Notes: generated from the letters alone by a model not told the origin. DNA of 64,000 bases from AM-0621 sp964386705 (GCA_964386705.1 CAYLTY010000001.1:1-64000); one strand, 5' to 3'. Positions 42,290 to 51,392 are shown, counted from the stretch's first letter. Program-made: numbers and translations.

Positions 42290-43123
42290 CTAGGAAGCTG
42301 GTCCTTCATCAACGGGCTTTGCTGCCTCTGGTGCCGGAACAGCTCCGGCAAGGACGTAGAGCAAGGTCTTGTTGTCGAGGAACGGCGTGGGACCTCGATA
42401 AGCCCAGATCACGTTGCCTTCGCGGTTGATGACGAACGTCCCGTGCGATTGATCTTCGGGTCGGCCTGGGTTGGCTGGCATGAATGTGGCGTAGCGTTCG
42501 GCTGCCTTATTGTCGGGGTCGGAGACCACCGAGAAATCGAATCGACCATATTTTGCAAACTGAGCGGCGGTGAATTGCGGTGAATCGGGACTCAACGCGA
42601 CGACGTTCGCGCCCAGTTCTTGGAAGTGCTTCAAGTCATCATTGATCGCAAAGAGCTGAGCCACGCAATGACTGCATCCATAGCCGTAGTAGAAGACGAC
42701 AACGGTAGGGCCTTGAATCAAATAGTCCTTCAACCACACACGCTCGCCGCGATCATTGAACAGCCCAAATCTCGGCGCCGGTTGGCCGAGCAGAGGGTGT
42801 GCTTGCGAGGGCACCGGATCGAAATCAGCATCGGACAAGAGGACCGATAACTCATCGGACAACTTCTTCGACTGAGAGGCATCGAGATAGGCCCGCGCGT
42901 CATCGGCGATGTGTCCGGTGGGAACAATCCCCAATTCCATGCAGACGCGCCGGCATTCTTCCAGCAGGCTTCCGCCTTCTGTAACACCCGGCGTGGTGAT
43001 GTGGTAGCTGAGGATGAAGACATACAACGTCGACAGCGCGCACAAAAATCCGAGAAACACCTTGAGTCCAACGGGTGTGGACACGGTTTTCTTAGGGCTT
43101 GAAACACGGCGGAATTCACGCAT
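42290..43123 (-). CDS. Membrane-anchored peroxiredoxin/thioredoxin-like protein, copy 2
   Basis: The product has 277 residues from the ATG at 43123, which follows GCAGGTCT; an ATG at 43180 is also in frame. It has a membrane segment (LKVFLGFLCALSTLYVFILS), a redoxin fold from APRFGLF, and redox motif YGCSHC near residue 151. VVALSPDSPQF and FSVVSDPDN follow. It is closely parallel to copy 1 at 36550-37377, including the LLSD/FxP/SQAHPLLGQ pre-domain, so the two derive from a duplication. It lies between the two Cys-rich paralogues. Confidence 0.85.
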   Translation of the reverse strand: MREFRRVSSPKKTVSTPVGLKVFLGFLCALSTLYVFILSYHITTPGVTEGGSLLEECRRVCMELGIVPTGHIADDARAYLDASQSKKLSDELSVLLSDADFDPVPSQAHPLLGQPAPRFGLFNDRGERVWLKDYLIQGPTVVVFYYGYGCSHCVAQLFAINDDLKHFQELGANVVALSPDSPQFTAAQFAKYGRFDFSVVSDPDNKAAERYATFMPANPGRPEDQSHGTFVINREGNVIWAYRGPTPFLDNKTLLYVLAGAVPAPEAAKPVDEGPAS

Positions 43124-43280
43124 AGACCTGCTTCCGGCGGCTTGCGGCAAGTTGTGTTGGAGAATGTCGAACGCGCGCAACTACTCTGCGTCAGTAGCGG
43201 CATGTCCAGACCAGACTGGCTCACGGTCGCTCTGAGATCGTTGACGGGCGGCGTCGCGACCTAGAGACCGAGCGTAGTTA

Positions 43281-43296
43281 TACATCTACGGATGTA
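43281..43296. promoter_or_regulatory. Palindrome in the upstream region of redoxin copy 2, possible operator
   Basis: TACATC-TACG-GATGTA is a 16-bp inverted repeat about 160 bp upstream of the redoxin start at 43123, downstream of the Cys-rich gene end. The TACA/TGTA arms recall BlaI/CopY-type operators, but their spacing here (8) is not the usual 2, so no regulator is named. Confidence 0.35.
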
Positions 43297-43448
43297 ATGC
43301 AGATTTGCCCGCCTTCGATGCGGGTAGAATGCTTACGCCACAGAGCGACGTGCGCCTGTTGAGGCCGGACCGAAGAAAGGCGACAAGCGGGACGCCACGG
43401 TCAGCGATTCAGCTGCGCCGCTGCGAGGAGTCCAGGATCGCCGAAGGG

Positions 43449-44126
43449 TCATGCACGCGGCGGATGCTCTGCTGGCTCATCCCGCAGAGTTGGCAAGCGA
43501 GTAAACGAAGCGGTCATCCTCGCGGCACGTGCCGTGATTGGCACCGAGTATGTAGCTTCAGGAGGGAGAGCCAACTGGCTAAATGAGGATGAATCGAAGT
43601 CAGACTCGCCGCTGCAAGAGCAGTGATCTGTCGCCACCATTTGAGAAGAGTCCGCGACTTGCTGATCACACTTCGCCGTCGCCAACTGTTCGCTTTGGAA
43701 AGAAGCTACGACGCGAGGCGATCTCTTTTTTGAGCAGCAAGATTTGCTCTCGGGCTTCGGCTGCTCATTGCTTGATGATGCCTGCGACTCGCTGACCTCG
43801 GTATTCGAGCTTTCAATCGATGTCTTTGAGACAGTCTCCGGACTTGGACGGCTACAACAGCAGGTTCCGGACAGCTTCTTCTTTACCGAACACTGACAGT
43901 CTTGTCCGGGGCGAAGAGCACAACCGCCGCTGCTACTTGAAGTGCTTCCGCTGCTTAACAGTAAAGGCAATCCGAGAGAGACGATCGCAAACCATGCCAA
44001 CAAACCCACTCGCAGCAGCAACACACCGAGACGGCGAGTCTGCAATTTGAGCTGGAACGAGTTGAGGCGGATAAGGTGCATGTGAGGGCTAAAGACGTCG
44101 AGTGACTCCGAGATCAACGGATACAA
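43449..44126 (-). CDS. Cys-rich membrane-anchored protein, copy 1
   Basis: The product has 225 residues; an internal ATG 15 codons in is an alternative start. The membrane segment is LLLRVGLLAWFAIVSLGLPL. Cysteine clusters GQDCQCSVKKKLSGTCCCSR, KSCCSKKR and HCSCSG are spaced by Ser/Glu-rich linkers. It shares the SGTCCCSR core and overall layout with the 207-residue protein at 41604-42227. It is the first gene of the minus-strand redox/metal cluster. Function is unknown; metal sequestration or metallation of partner proteins at the membrane is a guess from composition. Confidence 0.7.
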   Translation of the reverse strand: MYPLISESLDVFSPHMHLIRLNSFQLKLQTRRLGVLLLRVGLLAWFAIVSLGLPLLLSSGSTSSSSGGCALRPGQDCQCSVKKKLSGTCCCSRPSPETVSKTSIESSNTEVSESQASSSNEQPKPESKSCCSKKRSPRVVASFQSEQLATAKCDQQVADSSQMVATDHCSCSGESDFDSSSFSQLALPPEATYSVPITARAARMTASFTRLPTLRDEPAEHPPRA

Positions 44127-44333
44127 AAGCTCGCAGCTTTGACTAAAAGTGCAAGTTTCGACGAACCTCTAACCCGCGATTTCTTACATCTGACAAACTT
44201 CGCGGTGCGTTCAAGGGCCGAGTCCAAGCTGAGTCATTTGTGCCGCCGCGAAGAAGCCTTCCTTCATCAGCCGACTTCATCAGATTGGTCAGAAATCCGT
44301 TGGTCAAGACAGCGATCGCATCGTCGGCAAGCC

Positions 44334-44595
44334 TTTGATATCTATGAAAGAGAGCTGTTGCAAAAGCGGAACTGTTGTCCCAAGTTGGCGAGGGAGTTTG
44401 CGTGGCAATTTCCTCAGTTCCAAGGAGCAGCACGATGATGTATCTGGGAATCGACCAGCACGCACGCCAACTGACCATCTCATTGCGAGATGAGAGCGGC
44501 GATGTGATCCAGGCACGGCAGGTGTCAACGCAGCCCGAGAAGGTGCATCTCGCGTTGACGCGTGAGCCTCCTGCTGCCGAGCAAGTCACACGATA
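44334..44595 (+). mobile_element. IS110 left-end fragment, copy C (longest)
   Basis: Starts TTTGATATCTATGAAAGAG. The conserved leader leads to ATGATGTATCTGGGAATCGA and a 54-codon frame, opening with the first catalytic Asp motif of IS110 transposases (GIDQHARQLTISL) and stopping at 44595. A full transposase would be ~330-400 residues, so the RuvC-like core is missing. An 8-bp insertion (TGGCAATT) in the leader is specific to this copy. Confidence 0.82.
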
Positions 44596-44757
44596 AACGC
44601 CGTGGTAGATTGCAAGGTCACTGTGGGGCGATCCGTGGACTGGGGCAGTGCGCGTAACGGCGATACACCCGGATACTTCGCTCTCCACAAGCACTCGGTA
44701 GCATAAGGTGTGATGGGTGCCCGATGTGGATCAACTCACCGAAGGTCAAACGGAAGC

Positions 44758-45756
44758 ATGATGCACGACGACTTTTCTTCACTGCCAGTTATTGATGTTG
44801 CGTCGCTTTCGACTGGCGGCGCCCAGAAGCAGTTGACGGCCGCCAAGATCGACGCCGCGTGTCGGCAGAGCGGGTTCTTTTACATCACTGGTCATGGCGT
44901 CGATGCGTGCTTACAGCAGCAGCTGCAAGCACTGGCACGCGAGTTCTTCGCACGTCCGACGGCGGAGAAGATGCAGATCGAGATGAGCCGTGGCGGCAAA
45001 GCCTGGCGTGGATATTTTCGGGTCGGCGACGAGCTGACCTCCGGCCGTCCCGACCAGAAGGAAGGGCTGTACTTCGGTAAGCAACTTGCAACGGATCACC
45101 CGCTCGTACAAGCGGGCGCTCCGCTGCACGGGCCGAATCTGTTTCCCGATACGCCCGCGGCATTGCGAGCGATTGTTCTGGACTACATGTCAGCGCTGAC
45201 GGAATTGGGGCAGCGATTGATGGGCGGTATCGCCTTGGGGTTAGGATTGCCTGAAGATTACTTCGCCGATCACGGAACTCGCGATCCGCTGACGCTATTT
45301 CGGATCTTCAACTATCCGCCGCCGCAGTCGCCTGAGCTCTGGGGCGTGGGTGAGCACACTGATTACGGCTTGCTGACGATCCTCTTGCAAGACGAGGTCG
45401 GCGGAGTGGAGGTCAAGTCGAACGCGACCTGGATCCCGGCACCGCCGTTGCCGGGATCATTCGTGTGCAACATTGGCGACATGCTCGATCGGATGACGCG
45501 CGGCGTCTACCGCTCCACGCCGCATCGGGTCCGCAACGTCTCCGGTCTTAATCGCCTGTCGTTCCCGTTCTTCTTCGATCCCAACTTTTTCGCCGACGCA
45601 CGGCCGATCGATCTTCCTTCAGGCGAAACGGCCCCTGATGACCGCGGGAGTCGTTGGAATCAGTCGAGCGTGCATATCTTCCAGGGAACGTACGGCGATT
45701 ACCTGCTCGGCAAGGTTGGTAAGGTGTTTCCGGGGTTGAAGGCGAAAGTGCTCTGA
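44758..45756 (+). CDS. 2-oxoglutarate/Fe(II) dioxygenase, isopenicillin N synthase-like
   Basis: The product has about 332 residues from the double ATG at 44758/44761; an ATG at 44710 adds 16 residues of poor character. The N-terminal DIOX_N part is FSSLPVIDVASLSTGG and GFFYITGHGVD. The catalytic domain has the iron ligands HTD in GVGEHTDYGLLTILLQDEVG (near 200) and His in STPHRVRNVSG (near 254). The 2-oxoglutarate-binding R-x-S is in NRLSFPFFFDP. All catalytic residues are present. Such proteins hydroxylate or desaturate small molecules, and the substrate cannot be told. It stands alone between IS110 fragments and is probably ordinary metabolic cargo or a housekeeping gene. Confidence 0.9.
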   Translation: MMHDDFSSLPVIDVASLSTGGAQKQLTAAKIDAACRQSGFFYITGHGVDACLQQQLQALAREFFARPTAEKMQIEMSRGGKAWRGYFRVGDELTSGRPDQKEGLYFGKQLATDHPLVQAGAPLHGPNLFPDTPAALRAIVLDYMSALTELGQRLMGGIALGLGLPEDYFADHGTRDPLTLFRIFNYPPPQSPELWGVGEHTDYGLLTILLQDEVGGVEVKSNATWIPAPPLPGSFVCNIGDMLDRMTRGVYRSTPHRVRNVSGLNRLSFPFFFDPNFFADARPIDLPSGETAPDDRGSRWNQSSVHIFQGTYGDYLLGKVGKVFPGLKAKVL

Positions 45757-45763
45757 GTCCGTT

Positions 45764-45845
45764 GATATCTAGGATCGAGGGTGGTTGAAAAATCGGAACC
45801 GCTGGCCCAAGTTGGCGAGGGAGTTTGCGTTTCCTCAGCTCCTAA
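45764..45845 (+). mobile_element. IS110 left-end fragment, copy D (leader only)
   Basis: GTTGATATCTAGGATCGAGG begins the shared left end; the block CCCAAGTTGGCGAGGGAGTT is intact and similarity ends after TTTCCTCAGCTCC, before the transposase start. It lies 8 bp after the oxygenase stop. Confidence 0.75.
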
Positions 45846-46325
45846 TGACACGTCTCTTATACAGCATTTCGTCAAGCTGTGAGTGTTGCTGGTTGTTATT
45901 GCCGTTTGACTCGGTGGTGAGCCGGTCAACAGATCAGAGTGGAGAGGTACTGCTCTATGCCTGCACGATCTCCTTGCGTAGCTGTAGGAGTATTCCGGCA
46001 TCTCCCGGACCCGCAGTTCGGTGTCCACTCGGACCGGTCGCCACCGTGCTGATGTCGTAACTTCAGTTCTTTCCCTTGGCGGGTGGACGACGGCCGAGTC
46101 GCTTCGAGAAAAAGGCCACCCCGTCCTCACGAAATGGGTGGCGCAGTTCGATAGCCCATTTCACGGAGAACAGCTCGATTTTATTTTTGGCCCGCTTTCG
46201 CCACCAACAATAACCCAATCGATACCGGTCAGGTTGATCTGGTCGGCCAAGGGTTCCCCCTAGCTTCTCGATGAGGCGTGATTCTTTGGACGAGTCGATG
46301 CCTCGTCTTTCCGACTCACGCTCCG
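45846..46325. other. Intergenic region without recognised gene
   Basis: No frame with protein character or known motif is seen on either strand between IS110 fragment D and the stop of the unknown gene at 46326. Confidence 0.5.
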
Positions 46326-46682
46326 TTACGGAGCCTGGTTCTCCCAGCCGACGTGCATGAACACGTCAGTCCAAATGTCCTTAACTCTTGCGGCATTTTC
46401 TTCTGTAGCTGCAACATCCAGAATGATGGCATACGAATAGCCTTCGTCGGGGCCGCTTTCTGGGTACTCAGCATGCCCGAGTTGATCAATCCCGATGTCA
46501 CTCAGTCTTTGCAGAAATGCAGCGCGCTGTACATCAGCGACTATCAAATTCTGCTTGTAGGGGTTGTTGTTGAAGAAACAAAGTGCTGGAGGATTCAGCT
46601 CCTCAACTGCGGTCACTCCGAACTTATGCTGAAACAGGTGCGAATGTGCGATGTTTGCATATTCTCTTGCAAGCTCTTTCAT
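46326..46682 (-). CDS. Small protein of unknown function
   Basis: The product has 118 residues from the ATG at 46682, preceded by CGGAGAG; a frame extending to 46916 lacks such a site and has a different character. It is soluble with a beta-alpha mix (LNPPALCFFNNNPYKQNLIV, then EGYSYAIILDVAATEENAAR). No family is recognised. The neighbours are IS fragments and it has no obvious operon partner. Confidence 0.6.
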   Translation of the reverse strand: MKELAREYANIAHSHLFQHKFGVTAVEELNPPALCFFNNNPYKQNLIVADVQRAAFLQRLSDIGIDQLGHAEYPESGPDEGYSYAIILDVAATEENAARVKDIWTDVFMHVGWENQAP

Positions 46683-47118
46683 CTGAAACTCTCCGAGTAA
46701 TTTGACGGAAACAAGAAGTAGCCCACCGCGGATCTTGCGCGGTGGTTCAGACGACTTGCTGAAACATCCAGCCACCGGAGACAAATCCGTCGAGGGGTGG
46801 TCAATTCGCGCAGTGGCGAAGCTGGAAGCGGGGTTCAGGCAGATCGCCGCTCGGTGTAAGTCGCCCCGTTGGAGCAACAGAAGCACTTGATCAGCCATTC
46901 CGAAGTTGCGAGCCATTCAAGGCATCTGCAAATAAAAGTCGGAAATTCGAGGCTTGTTCAAGGCCGCTTGGAGTATTTCGAGAAGGGGGTAGTGGACGTT
47001 GGTAGGGCTGACAGTCTTCTCGAAGCTGCGACGCATTGTCGCCTGCCGTAGGCAGCATGTAATTTTACTGGGGTATTGTTGACATCAAGATTGGCCGCTG
47101 CAAGTGAAATTGCGCCTT
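46683..47118. other. Intergenic region without recognised gene
   Basis: Nothing recognisable was found between the small unknown gene and IS110 fragment E. Confidence 0.5.
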
Positions 47119-47285
47119 TGATATCAATGAAAGAGGGCAGTTGCGAGAACGGAGCTGTTGCCCCAAGTTGGCGAGGGAGTTTGCGTTTCCTTAGTCCAAG
47201 GAGCAGCACGATGATGTATCTGGGAATCGACCAGCACGCACGCCAACTGACGATCTCACTGCACGACGAAAGTGGCGATGTAGCG
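47119..47285 (+). mobile_element. IS110 left-end fragment, copy E
   Basis: Starts TTTGATATCAATGAAAGAG, has the complete leader, then MMYLGIDQHARQLTISLHDE and SGDVA before similarity ends. It is nearly identical to copies A and C over the leader. Confidence 0.82.
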
Positions 47286-47353
47286 GTAACAACGAGCACG
47301 AGGCTGCAAATCGCTCATTGCGATGTCATCGGCCGAGAGAAGTCACTTGCGAC

Positions 47354-47998
47354 TTACGAACTCCATGCCTCCCCAAAGAGGTCCCCAATGGCGTATTCAG
47401 GCTCGCTGCACCGGCCCCGTCTCCGCGATCGCTTCGATTCACGCTCTGACTCAGCCTCTTGCATGGCTTTGATCTTTGCTCGGGCTCGATCAAACGTGGC
47501 TTGAATTTCGGTCCCAGTGAGAGCACCGCTTTCTAGAAGCTGTGGCACCAGTTCTCCACACAAGATAAGAGGGCCGCAATGGACAATGACGGCGGCCATG
47601 TAAGCGACCTTCTGGTCGAGATATCTCATCCGCTGAGCCTCGTCCGCGTACAGGAATCCCGCACTCAACCATGCCTGTTGCCAGTCGTAGATGTGTTGTT
47701 GTTGAATGTTCGACACGCTCTTGGGCAATTGGCGGTGATGTAGTTCAATGATGGGGCCGGCGAGCGCGATTTCCACCAATTGCTCATTCGCAATGGTATG
47801 ATCATAAGTTCCAACGGGTCCGACCTGGGGCGGTACGATCATCGTTGTCGCGTCCAATCGTCGGGCGTCGCCGCGACTAGCCAAGTCTGCCTCAGAGAAG
47901 CCATCGAGAGAGACTCGATGAAGCTGGATTGTGAACTCAGTTGCAGCCCAAGCGTGACCCGCAATGTGCCAGGCGTGGTTTTCTCTTTCGGTATCCAT
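47354..47998 (-). CDS. M41-like zincin protein with degenerate active site
   Basis: The product has 214 residues from the ATG at 47998, chosen because AAGGA lies 9 bases upstream; an ATG at 48007 overlaps that site. Near the N-terminus, HAWHIAGHAWAA resembles the HEAGHAxxA helix of FtsH-type (M41) peptidases, but the catalytic Glu is replaced by Ile (H11-I-A-G-H15). The rest is mostly helical (QLVEIALAGPIIELHHRQ, ADEAQRMRYLDQKVAYMAAV), as in the M41 fold, and the tail is basic. It is probably catalytically dead or not a protease. Function is unknown. It is adjacent to phage-related DUF5131. Confidence 0.6.
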   Translation of the reverse strand: MDTERENHAWHIAGHAWAATEFTIQLHRVSLDGFSEADLASRGDARRLDATTMIVPPQVGPVGTYDHTIANEQLVEIALAGPIIELHHRQLPKSVSNIQQQHIYDWQQAWLSAGFLYADEAQRMRYLDQKVAYMAAVIVHCGPLILCGELVPQLLESGALTGTEIQATFDRARAKIKAMQEAESERESKRSRRRGRCSEPEYAIGDLFGEAWSS

Positions 47999-48205
47999 GA
48001 TTGGCATTCCTTGCCGGTTAAATCCTGGGGCTAAATCGCAACCGTGACGTTTCTTGAATACGCCGGAAAGTTAGGTTTGCGATTCATGTGCTTATCAGAC
48101 ACTAAAACGTAAAAGTGCGAACGTGCACGATACGCAGACCGAGCACGCTCAGGGCGCCATTCAACCATTAGAGTGGAGGCGCGAACGAGACCTATCGGAG
48201 CTTCC

Positions 48206-48244
48206 TACGAGGGGACCGGCTCGATCAGAGCCGGTCCCCTCGTA
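48206..48244. terminator. Perfect 17-bp stem hairpin
   Basis: TACGAGGGGACCGGCTC pairs with its exact complement at 48228-48244 around a GATCA loop. It lies 83 bp after the DUF5131 stop and upstream of the M41-like gene start, so it probably ends the DUF5131 transcript; it lacks a strong T-run. The rest of 48008-48326 shows no gene. Confidence 0.6.
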
Positions 48245-48326
48245 CTTTACCTTTGAATCAATGGTTGAGCCAGGCTCACCGCAGTCGCCGAGCGGTCGCT
48301 GCGACGCCGGCTGAGCCCGTACGACC

Positions 48327-49052
48327 TTAGCCAGCCGCGGACGGCCAGTTCTGGCGAATCTCGCCGTCGATCTGACCATCATACACCAGCTTCGTACCGC
48401 AGTAGTATTGCTTGTGAAACAGAGCCACTCCAGCAGCATCACACTCGTCACGAATACTACGAACCCAGCCTTCGTTCATCGTGCGACGCTTGCCTTTGGC
48501 GGCGTTCTCACAGCCTGTAATCACCCAATTGAGGCTGTGAATCTGGCTACCGAAATGGACCGGTCCAAGCAGCGGCTCCGCTGACACAAACCGGATCGCT
48601 GCTGGAATCTTCGTCAGGAAATCCAGGCGGTTGATTTGGCTCTGATCTTCGATCGTCGTACCCAGCCAGACGTTCTGGTAACCGCCGTCCCAATCACGTG
48701 GGAGTCGGTCCTGGATCAACTCGGGGCGTTTGGTGAGAATCAGCCAGTCGAGCTGCTCACACGTTTTGATGATCTCCCATGCCTCATCGCGCCAAGCATC
48801 TGCACCAGGGTGAAAGAAATCTGACATTGAGCAAGTAAAAACTCGGTATCGCGTGTTTTCCTCACGTGCCTTGCGATTCCAGCAAGCCGGATTGCGCCAG
48901 GTCTTCGTACGCTTCGGGCCTTGGAAAGGTTCGTTGCCGGAGCGTCGCATGATCGGTCCGATGTAGCAGTGCAGACAGGCTGCCGAGACTTTGTCGCAAC
49001 CCCACCAGGGATTCCATGTGTGATGTGTCCAACCAATCTTGGAGAATTTCAT
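48327..49052 (-). CDS. DUF5131 (phage Gp37/Gp68 family) protein
   Basis: The product has 241 residues. It opens with the family signature TWNPWWGCDKVSAACLHCY, in which C19, C26 and C29 form the Cys triad typical of DUF5131; this suggests an iron-sulphur or metal site, with possible radical-SAM ancestry. Further family stretches are RVFTCSMSDFFHPGADAWRD, LDWLILTKRPE, LGTTIEDQ and RFVSAEPLLGP. These proteins occur in phages and in integrated elements and their reaction is not known to me. It is a sign of phage-derived DNA; no structural phage genes are nearby. Confidence 0.88.
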   Translation of the reverse strand: MKFSKIGWTHHTWNPWWGCDKVSAACLHCYIGPIMRRSGNEPFQGPKRTKTWRNPACWNRKAREENTRYRVFTCSMSDFFHPGADAWRDEAWEIIKTCEQLDWLILTKRPELIQDRLPRDWDGGYQNVWLGTTIEDQSQINRLDFLTKIPAAIRFVSAEPLLGPVHFGSQIHSLNWVITGCENAAKGKRRTMNEGWVRSIRDECDAAGVALFHKQYYCGTKLVYDGQIDGEIRQNWPSAAG

Positions 49053-49507
49053 TTTGAGGACATTCTCAAACTGAGAGAACGAAGGCTACCGACCGCAGGT
49101 GGTCGAGTAGGAAAACCAGTACGGATCGGGGAATCCCATCCTGGATCCCCGCTCCAAGACCCTCGTGGTCAGTTGATCGATAACATCGCCAACATCATTG
49201 ATGGCGGCTTGGACGATTTGGTCGATCGCAAAGCAGCGTCCCGACGCGGAACAGCGAACGAGTCGCATGCTCTTCAACCAAGTCATCGAATGCGGTCCCC
49301 ACGCTAATGCGAGTAAAGTTCGGATAAGCCTCCCTGAGGTGCGAGCCCTTTAGGCATCAGCGACTGCTGGCAGGAATTCGAGGCTTACCCGAACGCGGAG
49401 GACCAATTAGGAAGGTTCTGTAGACGTGAGTTGATCAGTATTCGTAACGCAGCGACAAGTGGTCGCTAGTCGCGACACTTCATGCGCTGGAAGCAGCAAT
49501 TTCGCGG
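49053..49507. other. Intergenic region without recognised gene
   Basis: Frames on the plus strand overlap the DUF5131 gene and look like shadows. No RNA gene or repeat was recognised. Confidence 0.5.
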
Positions 49508-49942
49508 TTAGAGCTCGTCCTTCACGGAGTTCCACACTTCAAGAGCGCCTTCGGCGAACCCGCGGACAAAAACATCCGAGCACTGTCGGTTATCGTCCTC
49601 GCCGATTGCAGTATCCCAAAACTCCTCGGAGTCGTGCCGGTCGGCGCTTTCGTTACCCAGAATGATGCAGACCAAGCGGTGGCTGGCGCCAAAGACATCG
49701 GATTCGAGGGTGGTCAGGATCACGTCAATGTCATGCTCAGAAGTCGTGTCCCACCAGGCTGCAAGGTCGCACAAATGCTTGTACTCGGCGTACTCCGTGG
49801 CCCACGTGCGACCGGCGTCGAGCCCGTCCGCCTGCTCGGCGCTCTCTGTTTCCCTTTTGGACGCCCTCAGGCGTTCTCTCAGAATCGCAAGACCCTTTTG
49901 ATTGCGTCCCTCGTTATTGGTCGACCTCGAAATATGGTTCAT
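49508..49942 (-). CDS. Small acidic protein of unknown function
   Basis: The product has 144 residues from the ATG at 49942; a longer frame to 50017 adds a basic stretch without a clear start signal. It has a charged helical N-terminus (LAILRERLRASKRETESAEQ) and an acidic C-terminal half (TTSEHDIDVILTTLESDVFG, then FAEGALEVWNSVKDEL). Acidic small proteins next to phage genes are sometimes anti-restriction or DNA-mimic proteins, but no specific signature supports that here. Confidence 0.6.
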   Translation of the reverse strand: MNHISRSTNNEGRNQKGLAILRERLRASKRETESAEQADGLDAGRTWATEYAEYKHLCDLAAWWDTTSEHDIDVILTTLESDVFGASHRLVCIILGNESADRHDSEEFWDTAIGEDDNRQCSDVFVRGFAEGALEVWNSVKDEL

Positions 49943-50785
49943 GGTCAATACTTTCAATGCTTGCTTTGACTTTGGATACCGCCCGGTAGCAAAGACGTAC
50001 CGGGCGGAAGAACACACTCACAACGCGTAAGACTTGAGGCGGGTGCCTCGAATCTCGAAGCCGTCAGCCAACTCCTGCTGACAACTTGGCTCACTCCGGA
50101 TGAGCCCCAAGCCTTGGGGTAAGAGATTGCTGAGCGATCACAGTGGAAATCAACGTGACGCTGAGTCGCTGCTTAGCAATCAGGTAGACAACTAAGTCCT
50201 GCCGTGCGGTACGCCGTTGTCCGAGTAGTGACAACGGAAAAAACGAGCCAGTTCTAGGTGGTGAGCCCTTCGGGGCTTCTGCATCACAAAGCTAGAAAAC
50301 TAAGCTCACGCAAACTCGGAGTACTTAGATTGCCAAGGTAACCCCCGCATCGTGGCGGTGGGCAAGCGGTGCGATCGCATTCCGCGATCGAGTGACTGTC
50401 GTATCAAACCAGTAAGCCTGCGCTCATGGCGGCAAGCGGTGCGTTCACAAGTCTAGTCAGTCAGCGGAGAACGCGTTTGAAGTATGGACTCCCAAGGAAT
50501 CATTGTAGTGGGGTAGCCCTAGCTAACGCTGATGACGATTGAGATTCGGTCCTCCCGTCTAGCTCTTCGGTTTCTCTTGCCGCAGCGATTCTTGCGACAC
50601 GTCGTCCGGCATGGGCGACTCGCGAGAGATTACGGACGAAATTGAGTTGGTGCCAATCGCTGATACGCATTTTTGGAAACTTATGCAGATTTAATGCGCC
50701 CCAGCCAGCTCTAAGTTTTGGGCGCCTAAAGATTGGCGTCTGGGTAATCTGGGGAGTTACTTTTTGGCGGCGATGAGGTTTTGAG
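49943..50785. other. Long region without recognised gene
   Basis: About 840 bp have no credible frame. The element GGCAAGCGGTGCG occurs twice (about 50361 and 50430), and short GC-rich dyads occur, such as GAGCCC-TTC-GGGGCTTC near 50264. No tRNA or integrase site was identified. It may be decayed mobile DNA, as an IS3 remnant follows. Confidence 0.5.
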
Positions 50786-51100
50786 GAAGTACGGCAATGA
50801 TCCTCAGGGTGTGCCGTAGTGCATTCGGAGCGACAACGGTACAGAGTTCGTATCAGGGGCAGTGCAACGCTGGTTGCAGCTGGTGAGCGTTGAGACTTTA
50901 TACGTTCAACCTGGCAGCCCTTGGGAGAATGCGCAGAGAGTTTTCATTCACGACTGCGCGACGAGTTCCTGAAGCTCGAAGAATTCGAAAACCTGAGTTC
51001 GGCTCGTCAGCTGACGCTGGCTTGGCAAGACGATTGCAATGATTACCGGCCACACATCTCGCTGGGGCTACGTACCCCCGGCGAAGTTCGCGGCCCGCAG
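50786..51100 (+). pseudogene. IS3-family transposase remnant with frameshift
   Basis: The plus strand encodes RSDNGTEFVSGAVQRWL and LYVQPGSPWENA in one frame, then ESFHSRLRDEFLKLEEFENL and YRPHISLGLRTPGEV in another. This is the C-terminal half of an IS3 OrfB integrase with its second Asp and Glu. A small deletion near 50935 shifts the frame and the N-terminal half is missing. Non-functional. Confidence 0.85.
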
Positions 51101-51392
51101 TGCAGACGCCGTTCGGCCTCCGGCCTCGCTCCGCCTGCACAGCGACGATTCCCCAACCAGACCTTCATAGGAGCTGGTTTAAGAATTTAAAGCAGGTCAC
51201 CGCAGGATCGACCAACACTGACAATCAAGACTCGGGCAGTTTCTTTAGTGCCGCGGTCTTTTCTTGGCGGGCCGGCTCTTCCAGTTCGTCCACTGCTGCC
51301 ACGCAGTTGGACTTCAGGAAGGCAAAGACCTCGTTGCTCAACCCCGGGAAATTGAAGACTCTCCACGACGAACACGCTTGTTCATAAAGCGC

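Noticed and set aside
43281..43296. Classical BlaI/CopY operator
   Set aside because: The TACA and TGTA arms are 8 bases apart instead of the usual 2, so only a generic palindrome is reported.
50350..50450. Possible repeat array (GGCAAGCGGTGCG twice)
   Set aside because: Only two copies with unequal spacing and no palindromic repeat units; not a CRISPR array.
51187..51392. Short frames between the IS3 remnant and the DUF4209 gene
   Set aside because: No ribosome site, no protein character and overlapping frames in both directions.
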